Source of the DNA: Calvatia gigantea
Lineage: Eukaryota > Basidiomycota > Agaricomycetes > Agaricales > Lycoperdaceae
Assembly (NCBI GenBank): GCA_025093985.1
Contig: JACAAK010000012.1
Location: forward strand, 1,860,001-1,924,000
Direction: 5' to 3'
DNA length: 64,000 nucleotides
Made by a program: the position numbers and the translations under genes. The number at the start of each line of letters is the position of its first letter. Within the stretch, counting starts at the first letter, position 1. The notes beneath the pieces were generated by a model. It had not been told where the DNA came from. It ran no database searches and saw nothing but the letters and a program-made list of their open reading frames with translations. This document shows, piece by piece, positions 54,830-64,000 of the stretch.

Positions 54830-55451
54830 TGTTAAGCGCAGGTCACGCAGGTGAGACGACCGGAGTCTAGACGCCCGGAATGATGTGTGGATGCGGACGA
54901 AGATGGACGAAGCGGGTGAACTCGGGAGGACCGTGGCTTCAACGTATGTGTTGCGCCCTCCTGCCGACGGGTGGTCCTAACTTCAGAATAAGGAACGAGG
55001 GCAGAGTCAGAGGCGGAGACAGAGACAGAGACAGAGGTAAGATAGAAGTAGCATGTCGCTAAGTAGATTTCAGACTGAGGATTACAGGCGAAGTAGCTAC
55101 GGTTTATATACGCGAGGAAGTGTGGTTCTACAAAAGGAAACTACTACGACTTCAGGTGCGGGCCAGGTATGGCCGCTAGATAAAAACACCGGGAATGCAG
55201 CTAGCTAAAAGGAATAAGGTGAAACAGGAACGATATGAACGGTAAAAGGGATTGCAAGGGAAACGGGAGTAGGTATGACGACCGGAGAAATGTACAAGGA
55301 GGATAATCGGAAATTAACGTCAGACATAATAGTAAGAATGGAGAGCGGGGGAGACGGGGGAGAGCGGGTGAGAGCGAATGATAAATAAAATATAAAGTAT
55401 AGTCCGGGTAAGAGCGGGTGAAGCGGGTAAGCGCGTGTACGGGTTGTGACA
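54830..55451 (-). repeat. Chromovirus C 5' LTR
   Basis: 622 bp, nearly identical to 47402-48023. Promoter elements: TATATAAA at 55110-55103 and predicted RNA start at 55076. Confidence 0.95.
55067..55110 (-). promoter_or_regulatory. Chromovirus C core promoter and RNA 5' end
   Basis: TATATAAA (55110-55103, minus) lies about 30 bp before AGTCTGAAAT (55076-55067). The latter matches the complement of the primer-binding site. Two independent signals thus agree on the start point. Confidence 0.7.
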
Positions 55452-55456
55452 TAGTT

Positions 55457-55529
55457 CTTCTCCCCTTACTCGCCCTCAAGACTTAGCCTAAGATGCAACC
55501 TGAGGTCTTATCAGACTAAGGTCGTAACA
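55457..55529 (+). repeat. Chromovirus B 3' LTR, last part
   Basis: 73 bp completing the LTR interrupted by C, ending GTCGTAACA. Then comes agtga (55530-55534), the TSD of B in A. Confidence 0.93.
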
Positions 55530-56363
55530 AGTGACTGAAGACCACAGTTTGCATCAGAATTCACCAGAGAATTGTTCAAGGGGTTAGGGGTAGAATGAAC
55601 CTTATCAACAGCCTACCATCCCCAAACAGATGAACAAATGGAATGAATCAACCGAGAAGTCAAAATGTACCTATGCTTATACTGCAACTATGAACAAGAC
55701 AACTGGGTGAATTGGTTGCCCATGGCCAAATTCCAGTACAATGACAAAAAACATAGTGGAATACAAGAGACACCCTTCTACCTCAATTATGGACAACACC
55801 CCTGGAAAGGGAAAGACCATGGAACAACAAACAACCCTAGTAGCACCAAATTCCTAAAACAACTGCAAAATACAAGAGACAACTCCATGGTGGCACTATG
55901 ATCATACCAAGAAAAGATGAAACAAATCTACAATAACAGCAAGTTGCACATAAAAAAGGTATGGGCCTTTCCAAATCAAGGAAAAGATAGGAGAAGCAGT
56001 ATATCAGCTTGCTCTACTAGAAGGATGGGCCATCCATGATGTGTTCAATGAACAGCTGTTAACCCCAGTATAGAAAGCAACATTCCTGAGTCAGCAAAGA
56101 TCACCAGCACCCAAGCCAGTGATCATCAATAATGAAGAAGAATATGAGGTAGAAGAGATCTGAGGACAATGAAAACAGGGATGGGGATATCAATTCCTAG
56201 TGCATTGGAAGGGGTACAGCAATGAGAATGATATGTGGACAGCAGAATCAAACCTATCCAATGCCCAAGACACAATAGTGGAATACCAAAAAAGGCATCT
56301 GGAGGATACCCATAAAAGAGGGGGCAGAAAAACCAAGAAGTCATTACCCAGACAAAGAAACTA
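55530..56363 (+). pseudogene. Chromovirus A pol, last part (IN, chromodomain)
   Basis: Resumes the integrase at the SD motif (PQFASEFTRELFKGLG), through STAYHPQTDEQ, YEQDNWVNWLPMAKFQYND and DNSMVAL. A deletion near 55950 shifts the frame. The chromodomain follows at about 56120-56310 (NNEEEYEVEEI, FLVHWKGYSNENDMW), ending at TAG 56360-56362, where B has TAA. Several TGA codons replace Arg. Confidence 0.88.
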
Positions 56364-56370
56364 GCCAGAC

Positions 56371-56985
56371 ATGCCTTTCTCTCAAGCAAACCATATCACC
56401 ATCCACTCACTCATCCACCCCAACCCAACTACAATCTCTTCCATTCCTCTCCCAGAACCAGGCAATAGCCAAGCATCTGCACCTCAGGGCACTCATTACA
56501 ATCTTGCCACTACACCATCCCCGGCACAAGGACTCTTCAAAACCTTACTCAAAGATGTTGACAAAGCTACCAACAGTGAAATAGAAACTATCACTGCCCA
56601 AAATAAATGGCTAGTCATCAATTGACACATTGCCCTTGCCACTGTCTATATTACCTTCACTGACATGTACACAGGATTTGCCAATGCATCCTCATCTACC
56701 AACCAACATATCCCAGCTATCTTCTGAGCCCTAGAACAGTCCATGCTTATACCTAGCAAGCAAGACTATGTCTACAGTCTCCAAAACCGTATAGGCCTCA
56801 GCCTTGAAGTCTTCAAACACCTCAACATTGCTAACATATTCCTAGAGCTCACCAATGTAGCCATGAACCTGCTCAGACAAGACAAGACCACTGAAAACCC
56901 AGAGATAGACTCCCTTGTCAACAGAATCCATAGCATGCTTTCTGAGCTACACAACACAATCAACCCTATACCACCAACTCACACT
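56371..56985 (+). pseudogene. ORF3 of chromovirus A, first part
   Basis: Homologue of the B ORF3 (46162-47151): MPFSQANHITIHSLIHPNP, GLFKTLLKDVDKATNSEIET, ITFTDMYTGFANASSSTNQH-like block, EVFKHLNIANIFLELTNVAMN. Stops at 56623 and at 56726 (the latter TGA shared with B). Interrupted at about 56985 by an unrelated noncoding insertion. Confidence 0.82.
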
Positions 56986-58285
56986 AAAGAGGCTGAAATA
57001 GAATACCAAGAGTGATAGGGTTGTACTACTTAGATTAAGCTGATGGAATAGATATTTAAAGATTTCTGCACAATGCAAGTTCATGGGGAGGCAATCTGAC
57101 AATATGAGGGATAATTCCACAAAATAATGTGAAACAATGACACATAGAGAACACCAGAATAACTAACTACCTTCACTAAGAAGAGTAAAACCAAGTTACA
57201 CTGTAAAAAGTGCAACTCACATCGCTTATCTAAGAAGTTAACAAGACATAGAACCTCAGGTACTCCCTAAGATTCACCCTTATCAAGTCAATGACCAGAA
57301 GTGCACTGTCCTACACTTGTGATACTCCAAGTACCAGGGTGTAGCAATGCAATACACTCTTAATCTAAGCTCACTTTGCAAGTAAGCCTGAGGTCTTCTT
57401 CTTAGATTAAAAAGGTCTCAACCTTAGCTCAAGTCACTTAATCCAGTTAATCTCAAAAGAACTTATTACTTTGCTTTGCTCAGGCACAATAGATTGCTTT
57501 TCACTGTGCTCTGAAGGCTGAGCAATGGCTAGTAGATTCCTTGCCACGTCTGACATCTCAGAGGCAGTTTATATATTATTTAGGTGCTTATTATGACAAG
57601 ATAATGATTACATGACTAGGAACATATTATCAAGCAAGGTACAAACCAGTAGATTAGATCGCACACCAAGAGAGCCACAACCTGTTAGATTAGTGAAACA
57701 TTGAAAATACAGGAGGATTCTGGGTATCTGTTTGTTCTGGGCTGTGTTTTAGTCTGTTCTCTGGGTCTGCATTCTTCTCTAAATATGTAGAACATCTAAG
57801 ATTTTGGATGTCACATGAACTGTTCTCCTACATGTCTCCATGGATTGTATATACATGCATCCATATATGTCATTAGTGCTGAGTGATGTTTGTTAATCTA
57901 ATAACAGTGGTATTTCCTTGTGAACATGCTGATCATCCTTTTAGATTAAGCACATTGGACTTATTTCTCAAGTCTAGACTCATTGGAGGGGTCCCATAGC
58001 TTTGTATAGATGCATTGGAATGGTTTTACCACCTGGTCTGGCTGGAATCATGACTGGTCATATAGTACACTGTTAGAATTGCTTTTAGTTAAGCACAGTG
58101 GTCATCCTGTAGCCACTGCTATCCATCATCAATGGCCATAGTGTTCTACAGTGATTGAGTACTCTTTTATTATACTGTTGGGCTCTTAGATTAGGTTGTA
58201 CTACTACAGGAAGGTTCAATGTAATTGTTAGATTAGGCTTGTATGCCTTAGATTAGCAATTTTCAAGCCTGAAAACAGCTTTGCC
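56986..58285. mobile_element. Noncoding 1.3-kb insertion with TTAGATTA repeats
   Basis: Splits ORF3 of chromovirus A, whose reading resumes at TDTPMDEETT. No protein-coding potential seen. The octamer TTAGATTA or its complement occurs about ten times, clustered toward both ends (57030, 57361, 57402, 57685, 57894, 57941, 58186, 58228, 58248, and a near match at 57650). Repeated short motifs near the ends recall subterminal transposase-binding repeats of non-autonomous DNA transposons. No good terminal inverted repeat or duplication could be fixed; a 3-bp one (act/acc) is possible. Confidence 0.55.
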
Positions 58286-58674
58286 ATTACAGTACCGACA
58301 CCCCTATGGATGAAGAAACCACTATTTCCATAAAACAAAAGGTCAACTCCCTCTGCCATTTCATAAAGACCATCACCCCACCACAGCTCATATTAGTTTT
58401 TTACCCACCCGCAAGGTTCTGCACTGTACTACCAGGCCAAGAGAAGGACCAATACTACTGGAAAACGATAGTCAAGAACTATTGGGACAACTCCACCATG
58501 ACCGACTTCCTGTTCAATGGCATTCTAGTCCCTATCCATCAAGACAGACAAAGCTATTTACCCATCTTCTTCATGTGATCAAACAATGGAAAGTATCTCA
58601 TTGGAGCCAACAAGAAGACCCTCACCTCCACTGTAGTCAATGGAGACTTTGATGAGCTTTCTGAGGCATGAAGC
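58286..58674 (+). pseudogene. ORF3 of chromovirus A, last part
   Basis: C-terminal half: TDTPMDEETTISIKQKVNSL, TITPPQLILVFYPPARFC, GQEKDQYYWKTIVKNYWDN, ending VVNGDFDELSEA. One TGA at 58576-58578. The strongest conserved block with B and E is around PPARFCTVLPGQEKDQ. Confidence 0.85.
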
Positions 58675-58689
58675 CTAATTGGAGGGTAT

Positions 58690-58993
58690 TGTTATGGGTT
58701 TTTACTGATCAAGTCATACTCCATTATTATCTGCATTTTCATCTATCAGTGTACCTGTTTCTGCTATTTCTGTCAAGCAATCTCTAAGCATGACTCACAT
58801 TAACTATTATGCCAGCCTTATCAGACGTTTCACATAGTTACTCCATCCATTCAACTGGATGACCTTCTTGTATTTAAGCATACATACATCTACTGTATTT
58901 GGTATGCTTAACTACCTAGTTCTCTTCCCTTACTCACTCTCAAGACTTAGCTTAAGCTGCAACCTGAGGTCTTAACAGACTAAGGTTGTAACA
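58690..58993 (+). repeat. Chromovirus A 3' LTR
   Basis: 304 bp, preceded by the polypurine tract GGAGGGTAT (58681-58689). About 14 differences from the 5' LTR, all transitions, many at CpG or its decay products. Confidence 0.93.
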
Positions 58994-60528
58994 GTTATGC
59001 TGGTTAGGATTGAATGCTTTGGATAGGAATGCTACCAGGTGGTAGTTTCCATCCATGTCTTGCTGAGATAGGATGGCTCCTAGGGCATATTTCAAGGCAT
59101 CAGTTTCAATAAAGAATGGTTTTGTTTGGTCTGGCATGAGTAAGATGGATTTCTTGAGGAATTCCACCTTTAGTTATTTGAATGCTTCATTTGCTTTGAT
59201 TTCCCATCCAAATTTCTTTGTTTTGGATAGTAGGGCATTAAGTGGTCAAGAGATGTCAGCATAGCAATGTATGAATTTTCAGTAGAAGTTACAGAATCCC
59301 ATAAATTTTCTGACATCATAAATAGTGTAGGGTAAAGGCCATTCCTCTATTCTGTGGAGTTTGGTATCATCCATTTCAATCTTGTTGGGGGAGATTATCA
59401 TGCCAAGATACTTGAGATGAATTTTGTCAAATTCACATTTTTCTAATTTCAGGTATAGATCATTATTCTTTAGTATCTGGAGGGCTTCCATGGTAAGGCA
59501 ATCCATTTCTTCCTGAGTTTTGGCATAGATTAGAATATTGTCCATGTAGATTATGATTTCTCCTTTGTCAAGCATTTTGGCAAATATTGTATCCATCATT
59601 TTCTGGAACATAGCAGGGGAGTTGCACATTCCAAAGAACATGACATTTGGTTTGTAAAGTCCAATAGAAGTTTTGAAGGCAGCTTTCCATTGATCACCTT
59701 CTTGAATTCTGATGTTATTATATCCAAGTTGGACATCCATTTTGGTGAAGAGTTTCACTCCTTGAAGTTTATCTATGATGGTTGTGATCATAGGAATAGG
59801 GTAAGCATTCTTTTTTGTGTGTTTGTTCAGGTACTGGTAGTTCTGGCAAGAGCATAGTTTTCCATCCTTCTTTCCTACAAAGAAGAATGAAGAGGCCATT
59901 GGAGATTCAGATTCTCAGATGTATCCTTTTCAGAGGTTTTCATGTATGAACTTTTTGAGTTCTTCAGTTTCTAGAGGGGATAGGGGGTATGTTTTTCCTA
60001 GTTCTGGTTTGAATGTATCCAGGAGTTTGATTTTGTGATCATAGGGACATGTCAGTGGGAATCATTTGGATTTCTTGCTGTCAAATAATGCTGCAAATTT
60101 TCTGTATTTCCTAGGTAGTTTGACTTGGGTTTTCAGAGTGGATTTCTGTGCTAAACTTGTAGCTTGAGTAATCTTCATGTTGATTTCAAGTTCATGTGGG
60201 GTTTGGGTAATTTCATAGAGTTCATGTTCCAGATGAAATTCATCAAAATCAATGTTTTCCAAGTAGAGCTTTAGTTCATCAATTGAGAGTTCTGGTTCAT
60301 TGGAGTGAATGATTGCTTCAAAGACTTTTACAGCTAACAGATCAAAGTTTTCATCTAAATAGGTGTATCATTCAGTGTTGTTCATTCCATGATGTCTAAG
60401 GCAATTTCATTGATGGTGGTGGGTCCATTTGTGGATTTTGCAATGAGAGGCACGATGTGGTCATTGTTTTGCCATTTGAATTCTTGAGTAGTCCAGTTTA
60501 TGTCCAGATTCATTTGTTAGAGCCAGGG
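58994..60528 (-). pseudogene. Gypsy D pol, right part (PR, RT, RNase H start)
   Basis: Minus-strand pol of a different gypsy lineage. RT at 59899-59279: [67 protein letters not shown] (YMDD changed to YMDN), then RNase H start FFIETDALKYALGAILSQQD up to FNPNQHN. Upstream, a linker (60262-60062) and a protease-linked region at MNLDINWTTQEF. Broken by stops. At 60528 it is truncated by the LTR of element E; at 58994 it is split by A. Confidence 0.88.
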
Positions 60529-60834
60529 TATTACAACCTTAATCTGAGTATACCTCAGGTTGCAACTTAGGCTAAGACTTGAGAGCAAGTAAAGGAAGAG
60601 GAACAAAGGTGGTTAAGTATACTGAATACAGGAGGGTACATGTACACTTAAATACAGAGAGGCATCCAGTTGAATGGATGGAGCTAACTACCTAATGCCC
60701 AATGACAATGGCATGATGGTTATGTGAGTCACTACTTGGAGATTGCTTGGGATATGAATAGGTGAAACAGATGTACAGAAGATAGGAATAGAGACAAGTA
60801 TGGAACTATGATGGAAGTGGCAAAAGTCATAACA
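60529..60834 (-). repeat. Chromovirus E 3' LTR
   Basis: About 306 bp, TGTTATGACTTTTGCC... on the minus strand; its final CA has decayed to TA (tattacaacc on the plus strand). It keeps the family's TATTTAAG and GGTATGCTTAACCACC-like region. Confidence 0.85.
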
Positions 60835-60852
60835 ATACCCTCCAGTCAGGCT

Positions 60853-61845
60853 TCATGCCTCAGGAAGCTTGTTGAAGTCACCATAGATGATGGCTGCAGC
60901 AAGGGCTTTCTTAGTGGCCTCTATGAGGTACTTTCCACTGTTGGATTGTGCAAAGAAGATGGGTAAGTGGCTTTGACCATCTTGTCAGATAGGGACTGGG
61001 ACCCCTTCATATGGGAACTCGGTGACAGTCGAGGTCTTCCAGTAATTCTTGACTATTGAGTGCCAATAGGTTTGATTGTGTTCTTGACTGGATAACACAG
61101 TGTAGTAGCAAGTGGGTAGCTGAAAAACTGAGATGATTTGAGAGGGCATAATGGTCTTGATAAAACAGCATAGGGCATTGACTTCTTCTTTTATAGACAC
61201 CATGGCTTCTTCTTCCATGGGGGTATTGGCTTGGGTGGTTGTATGGGGCAGGCTAACAGTATCTCAGAGCTCTTTCAGGGTGGAGTGGATATGGCTGATG
61301 AGTTCTTTGGTACTGGTATCATCAGGGGTAATGTCATGGCCTAGGAGGCTGGAGGCAATGTCTCCTAATTCCAGAAAGATTTCTGTGACATCAAAGCTTT
61401 TAAATACCTCGAGTGCAAGGTCGACTCGATTTTGCAAGTTGTCGACATGGGTTCATTCAGACAGTGTAAGAGTTGATTGGGAAAGGATGTGAAAGATAGT
61501 GGGAATGTGTTTACTAGTGAATGTGGAGGTGTTCTCAAAGCCTGTATATATATCTGCAAATGTGATACAGGCTGTGGCCAGGGTGATGAGGCAGTTGGTG
61601 TTCAGTCATTTATTCTGGTTGGTAATGGTGACTAGTTCAGTGTCAGTGGCATTGCTGATGTCTTTGAGCAAGTCATCTAGTAGCCCTTGGGCTGGAGATG
61701 GTGTCATGGCCATGTTGAATCATGTGCCACTGGGAGTTGGGGCTTTGTTGCTGCCTAGTTTGGACATTGGGACAGAAGAGATTCTAGTTGGGTTGGGGTG
61801 GACAAGCAAGGTAATAGCAATGCAATTAGTTTGAGAGGCAGGCAT
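60853..61845 (-). pseudogene. ORF3 of chromovirus E
   Basis: 331 codons, beginning MPASQTNCIAITLLVHPNP, with blocks shared with B: AQGLLDDLLKDISNATDTEL, TLATACITFADIYTGF, FLELGDIASSLLG, CCFIKTIMPSQIISVFQLP, and the end IIYGDFNKLPEA. About five stops. Despite greater divergence the length and block order match B, which supports ORF3 being an ancestral gene of the family. Confidence 0.8.
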
Positions 61846-61870
61846 GTTTAGTAGGTCTATTTGCTAGTTG

Positions 61871-64000
61871 GTTTGTTGGATGTATTTTTGGATTTTCTAC
61901 CCCCCTTTTTATGGGTATCCTCTGGATGCCTTTTTAGGTAGTCCTGTATGGCCTCTTTAGCATTTCCCAGGTTGGACTCTGCTGTCCATGTATCCTCTTC
62001 ATTGCTGTATCCCTTCCAATGTACTAGGAACTGATATCCCCTTCTGTATTTTTGTTGTCCTCAGATCTCATCCACTTTGTATTCTTCTTCATTATTGATG
62101 ATCACTGGGTTAGGTGCCAGCAGTCCTTCCTGGCTTGGGAACTCTGCCTCATGTACTAGTATTGGAAGTTGCTCATTAAAAACATTGTGGATAGCCCATC
62201 CTTCAGACAGATCTAGCTGATATGCTGTCTCTTCTATTTTTTCCTTAATATGGAAGGGACCATACCATTTTTGGCCTAGCTTCTTTGATACTTGATTGGT
62301 ATGGATGTTAGTGTTTTCTAGCCACACTTTGTCACTGATTTGGTATGTCTTGGTATAGAGGCTTCTGCAGTCATGTTGCTGTTTCATCTTTTCTTGGTAT
62401 AATCATAGTGCTGATGAGGCGTTATCTCAGGCAGTCTGTAGCTGTTTTAGAAACTCTGTTGTAGCAGGGTTACTAGGTAATGGATCATTCTTGCCCTTCT
62501 ATGGATGTCTTCCATAGTTCAGGAAAAAGGGCATTTCCTGTGTTCCTCCATATTGCTTGTCATTGTAGTGGAATTCTGCCATTGGAAGCCATTCTGCCCA
62601 GTCATCCTGGTCATAGTTGCAATATAGATGGATGTACATTTCTACTTCTCTGTTGATGTGTTCAGTTTGTCCATCTGTCTGTGGGTGGTATGCTGTTGAT
62701 AGGTTTCAGTCTATACTGAGTCCCTTGAATAGTTCTTTGCCAAACTCTGATATAAACTGGGGTCTTCAGTCGCTGAGTACTTTCCTTGGTAGCCCATGTA
62801 GTTTCCATATTTCATCCTGGTAGATTCATGTGATACCTTTGGATGAAATGTCCATTGTTGTTGCTATCAGTCATATCATTTTTGTGAAGTGATCAACAAT
62901 GACTAGTATTGTATCCTTCCCTTCTGATTCTGGTAGTGGTCCAATTATATTGACACTGATTTCTTCCCAAGGTCCATTTGGTACTGGCAGGGAATGTAGT
63001 GGTAATTTGAGCAGCATTGTCCTTGTTTTGTTTCTCTGGCAGGCTTGACACCCCTGGATGTATCTTTTTACATCCTTGTATATCGTTGGCCACCAATAAT
63101 TGTGATTGATTAGTTCTGTCATTCTGTGTTAGCCAGGATGTCTAGTGTCTGGGACATCATGGTATTGTTGCAGGACTTCTTCTCATAGTTTCTGGTCTGG
63201 TGGCATGTATATGCTGTTTCATTTGTAGATTACTCCTTTATGTTCCATGAGTTCTGATTTCTTCTTTTGTAGTTCTGTGAGGATTGCTGTTTCTCATTGG
63301 GGCTCTTTTCATATTTTTCCTAAGAATGTTGGTTTGAGGAATAGTTCCACTTGCAGCAGAACTGTGTTGTCGGTGTTTTCTATTTGTAACCAACTTTCCC
63401 TGATCATGGTGACTAATTTATCCTCCTGTTCTTCTAGTATTTGATGGATTTGAGATAACAGGTCTGCCTTTGTATTTGTCTTTCCTGGCACATGCCATAG
63501 AGTGAAGTCATAGTCTTGTAGTCACAGATACTATTGGGCTTGGTGTCCATTCAGCTTTTGTGGTTCCTGGTAATACTTTAAGTTTTCATGGTTAGTCCAT
63601 ATTTCAAATTTTTCTTCTGCATTTAGTAGATAATGTCTCCATTCTTTCAGCACATAGACAATGGCCAGTAATTCTTTGTTGTAAATTTCATAGTTGCATT
63701 CAGCTGGTGATAGTGTTTGTGACATGAAGGTGATCGGGTGTCACTTGTCTTTCTGTAGTTGTGATAGTATGCCTCCTAGTGCATAGTCTGATATGTTGAC
63801 TTCTACTTGAAATTGGCCTTGTCTTTGTGGTAGTGTCAGGACCAGTTCTTTGGTAATACATTTCTTTAGTTTGTCAAATGCAGCTTGGTGTTCCTGATTC
63901 CATTACCAAGTAGTTACTCCTTTGAGCCTGTTTAGTAGTCCTGCAATTTTGCTGAAGTTTTTGATGAAGCATCTGTAGTAGTTGGTGAAGCCCAGGAATC
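61871..64000 (-). pseudogene. Chromovirus E pol, C-terminal part
   Basis: From the window end: RNase H (CNYEIYNKELLAIVYVLKEW, FEIWTNHENLKYY), integrase zinc segment (YIQGCQACQRNK) and core (PWEEISVNIIGPL, with D changed to N; ILVIVDHFTKMI; STAYHPQTDGQTEHINREVE-like), then chromodomain (NNEEEYKVDEI, FLVHWKGYSNEEDTW). It keeps arginine or histidine at some sites that are TGA in A and B (MIRESWLQ, LNGHQAQ) but shares TGA at others (62766-62768, 63183-63185). Confidence 0.87.

Larger units (their letters stand above)
47402..55451 (-). mobile_element. Chromovirus C, intact, with antisense gene
   Basis: 8,050-bp Ty3/Gypsy on the minus strand. Two 622-bp LTRs differ at only 3 positions and a perfect 5-bp TSD (tagtt) flanks it. 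Gag and pol are open. A third gene lies antisense between pol and the 3' LTR (48160-49322). Primer-binding site, TATA box and polypurine tract are all identifiable. This is the youngest element in the window and could be active. Its G+C and CpG content are visibly higher than those of the surrounding A and B elements. Confidence 0.96.
41134..55529 (+). mobile_element. Chromovirus B (interrupted in its 3' LTR)
   Basis: Second element of the A family, about 6.3 kb without its insert. Flanked by the 5-bp TSD agtga (41129-41133, 55530-55534) inside A's integrase. LTRs of 305 bp (41134-41438; 47170-47401 plus 55457-55529) differ at about 10 positions, four of them at CpG sites. Full gene set: gag, pol with chromodomain, ORF3. 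It contains chromovirus C in its 3' LTR. Confidence 0.94.
29645..58993 (+). mobile_element. Chromovirus A (interrupted Ty3/Gypsy)
   Basis: Plus-strand chromodomain gypsy, about 7.6 kb after removing inserts. It is interrupted by a LINE complex (30043-37388), by chromovirus B (41134-55529) and by a noncoding 1.3-kb element (about 56986-58285). LTRs at both ends are 304 bp and differ at about 14 positions, all transitions. Order: LTR, self-priming site, gag, pol (protease, RT, RNase H, integrase, chromodomain), ORF3, polypurine tract, LTR. All frames carry many stops; it is dead. Confidence 0.92.
60529..64000 (-). mobile_element. Chromovirus E, 3' part, minus strand
   Basis: Third member of the A/B family, running off the window end. 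From the right: RNase H, integrase, chromodomain, ORF3, polypurine tract (60843-60835) and 3' LTR (60529-60834). More diverged from A and B than they are from each other. Inserted into or beside gypsy D. Confidence 0.9.

Noticed and set aside
1..64000. tRNA, rRNA or CRISPR arrays
   Set aside because: No cloverleaf, rRNA or regularly spaced repeat was seen; the only tRNA-like stretch (9797-9813) is a primer-binding site.

Overview
The window is a stack of retrotransposons; I found no convincing host gene, rRNA or tRNA. It looks like a gene-free, repeat-rich compartment (heterochromatin or pericentromere) of a filamentous fungus, most likely a basidiomycete. The grounds are Tad-like LINEs with APE-type endonuclease and RNase H, chromodomain Ty3/Gypsy elements, a Ty1/Copia element, one gene with a 47-nt GT-AG intron and a fungal Zn2Cys6-like cluster, and C-to-T decay at CpG. 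The taxon is inference.

Layout. 1-29.5 kb: about fifteen pieces of one LINE family on both strands, many ending in poly(A) or poly(T), several with 12-15 bp target-site duplications (TSDs), plus a truncated Copia element (7.6-10.1 kb), a solo chromovirus LTR (10.76-11.39 kb) and Copia remnants (24.5-25.7 kb). 29.5-60.5 kb: a Russian doll. Gypsy D (minus strand; 29465-29644 and 58994-60528) is split by chromovirus A (29645-58993). A is split by a LINE (30043-37388), which itself holds another LINE holding a third. A is also split by chromovirus B (41134-55529, TSD agtga), whose 3' LTR is split by chromovirus C (47402-55451, TSD tagtt). 60.5-64 kb: the 3' half of a third A/B-family element, E, on the minus strand.

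Relative ages follow the nesting: C has two 622-bp LTRs with 3 differences and open gag and pol; B's LTRs differ at about 10 of 305 positions; A's differ at about 14 of 304, all transitions. A, B and E are full of stops, most of them TGA where related elements have arginine, as expected from CGA-to-TGA deamination. Within C, gag and pol run as an ATGA-overlapping pair, and an antisense spliced gene for a coiled-coil/Zn2Cys6-like protein sits between pol and the 3' LTR. A, B and E instead carry a third sense ORF (about 330 codons) between pol and the 3' LTR, which I do not recognise. Both chromovirus families carry primer-binding sites complementary to the predicted 5' end of their own RNA, i.e. 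Tf1-like self-priming; the Copia element instead matches the 5' half of initiator tRNA-Met.

The LINE has ORF1 (three CCHC knuckles) overlapping ORF2 by ATGA; ORF2 is endonuclease, RT, RNase H, C-terminal CCHC; then a ~710-bp 3' UTR and poly(A). No single copy here is complete. The best ORF2 pieces are 16668-19913 (open but lacking the endonuclease N-terminus) and 32304-36413 (whole, but with one TAG and one nested insertion).
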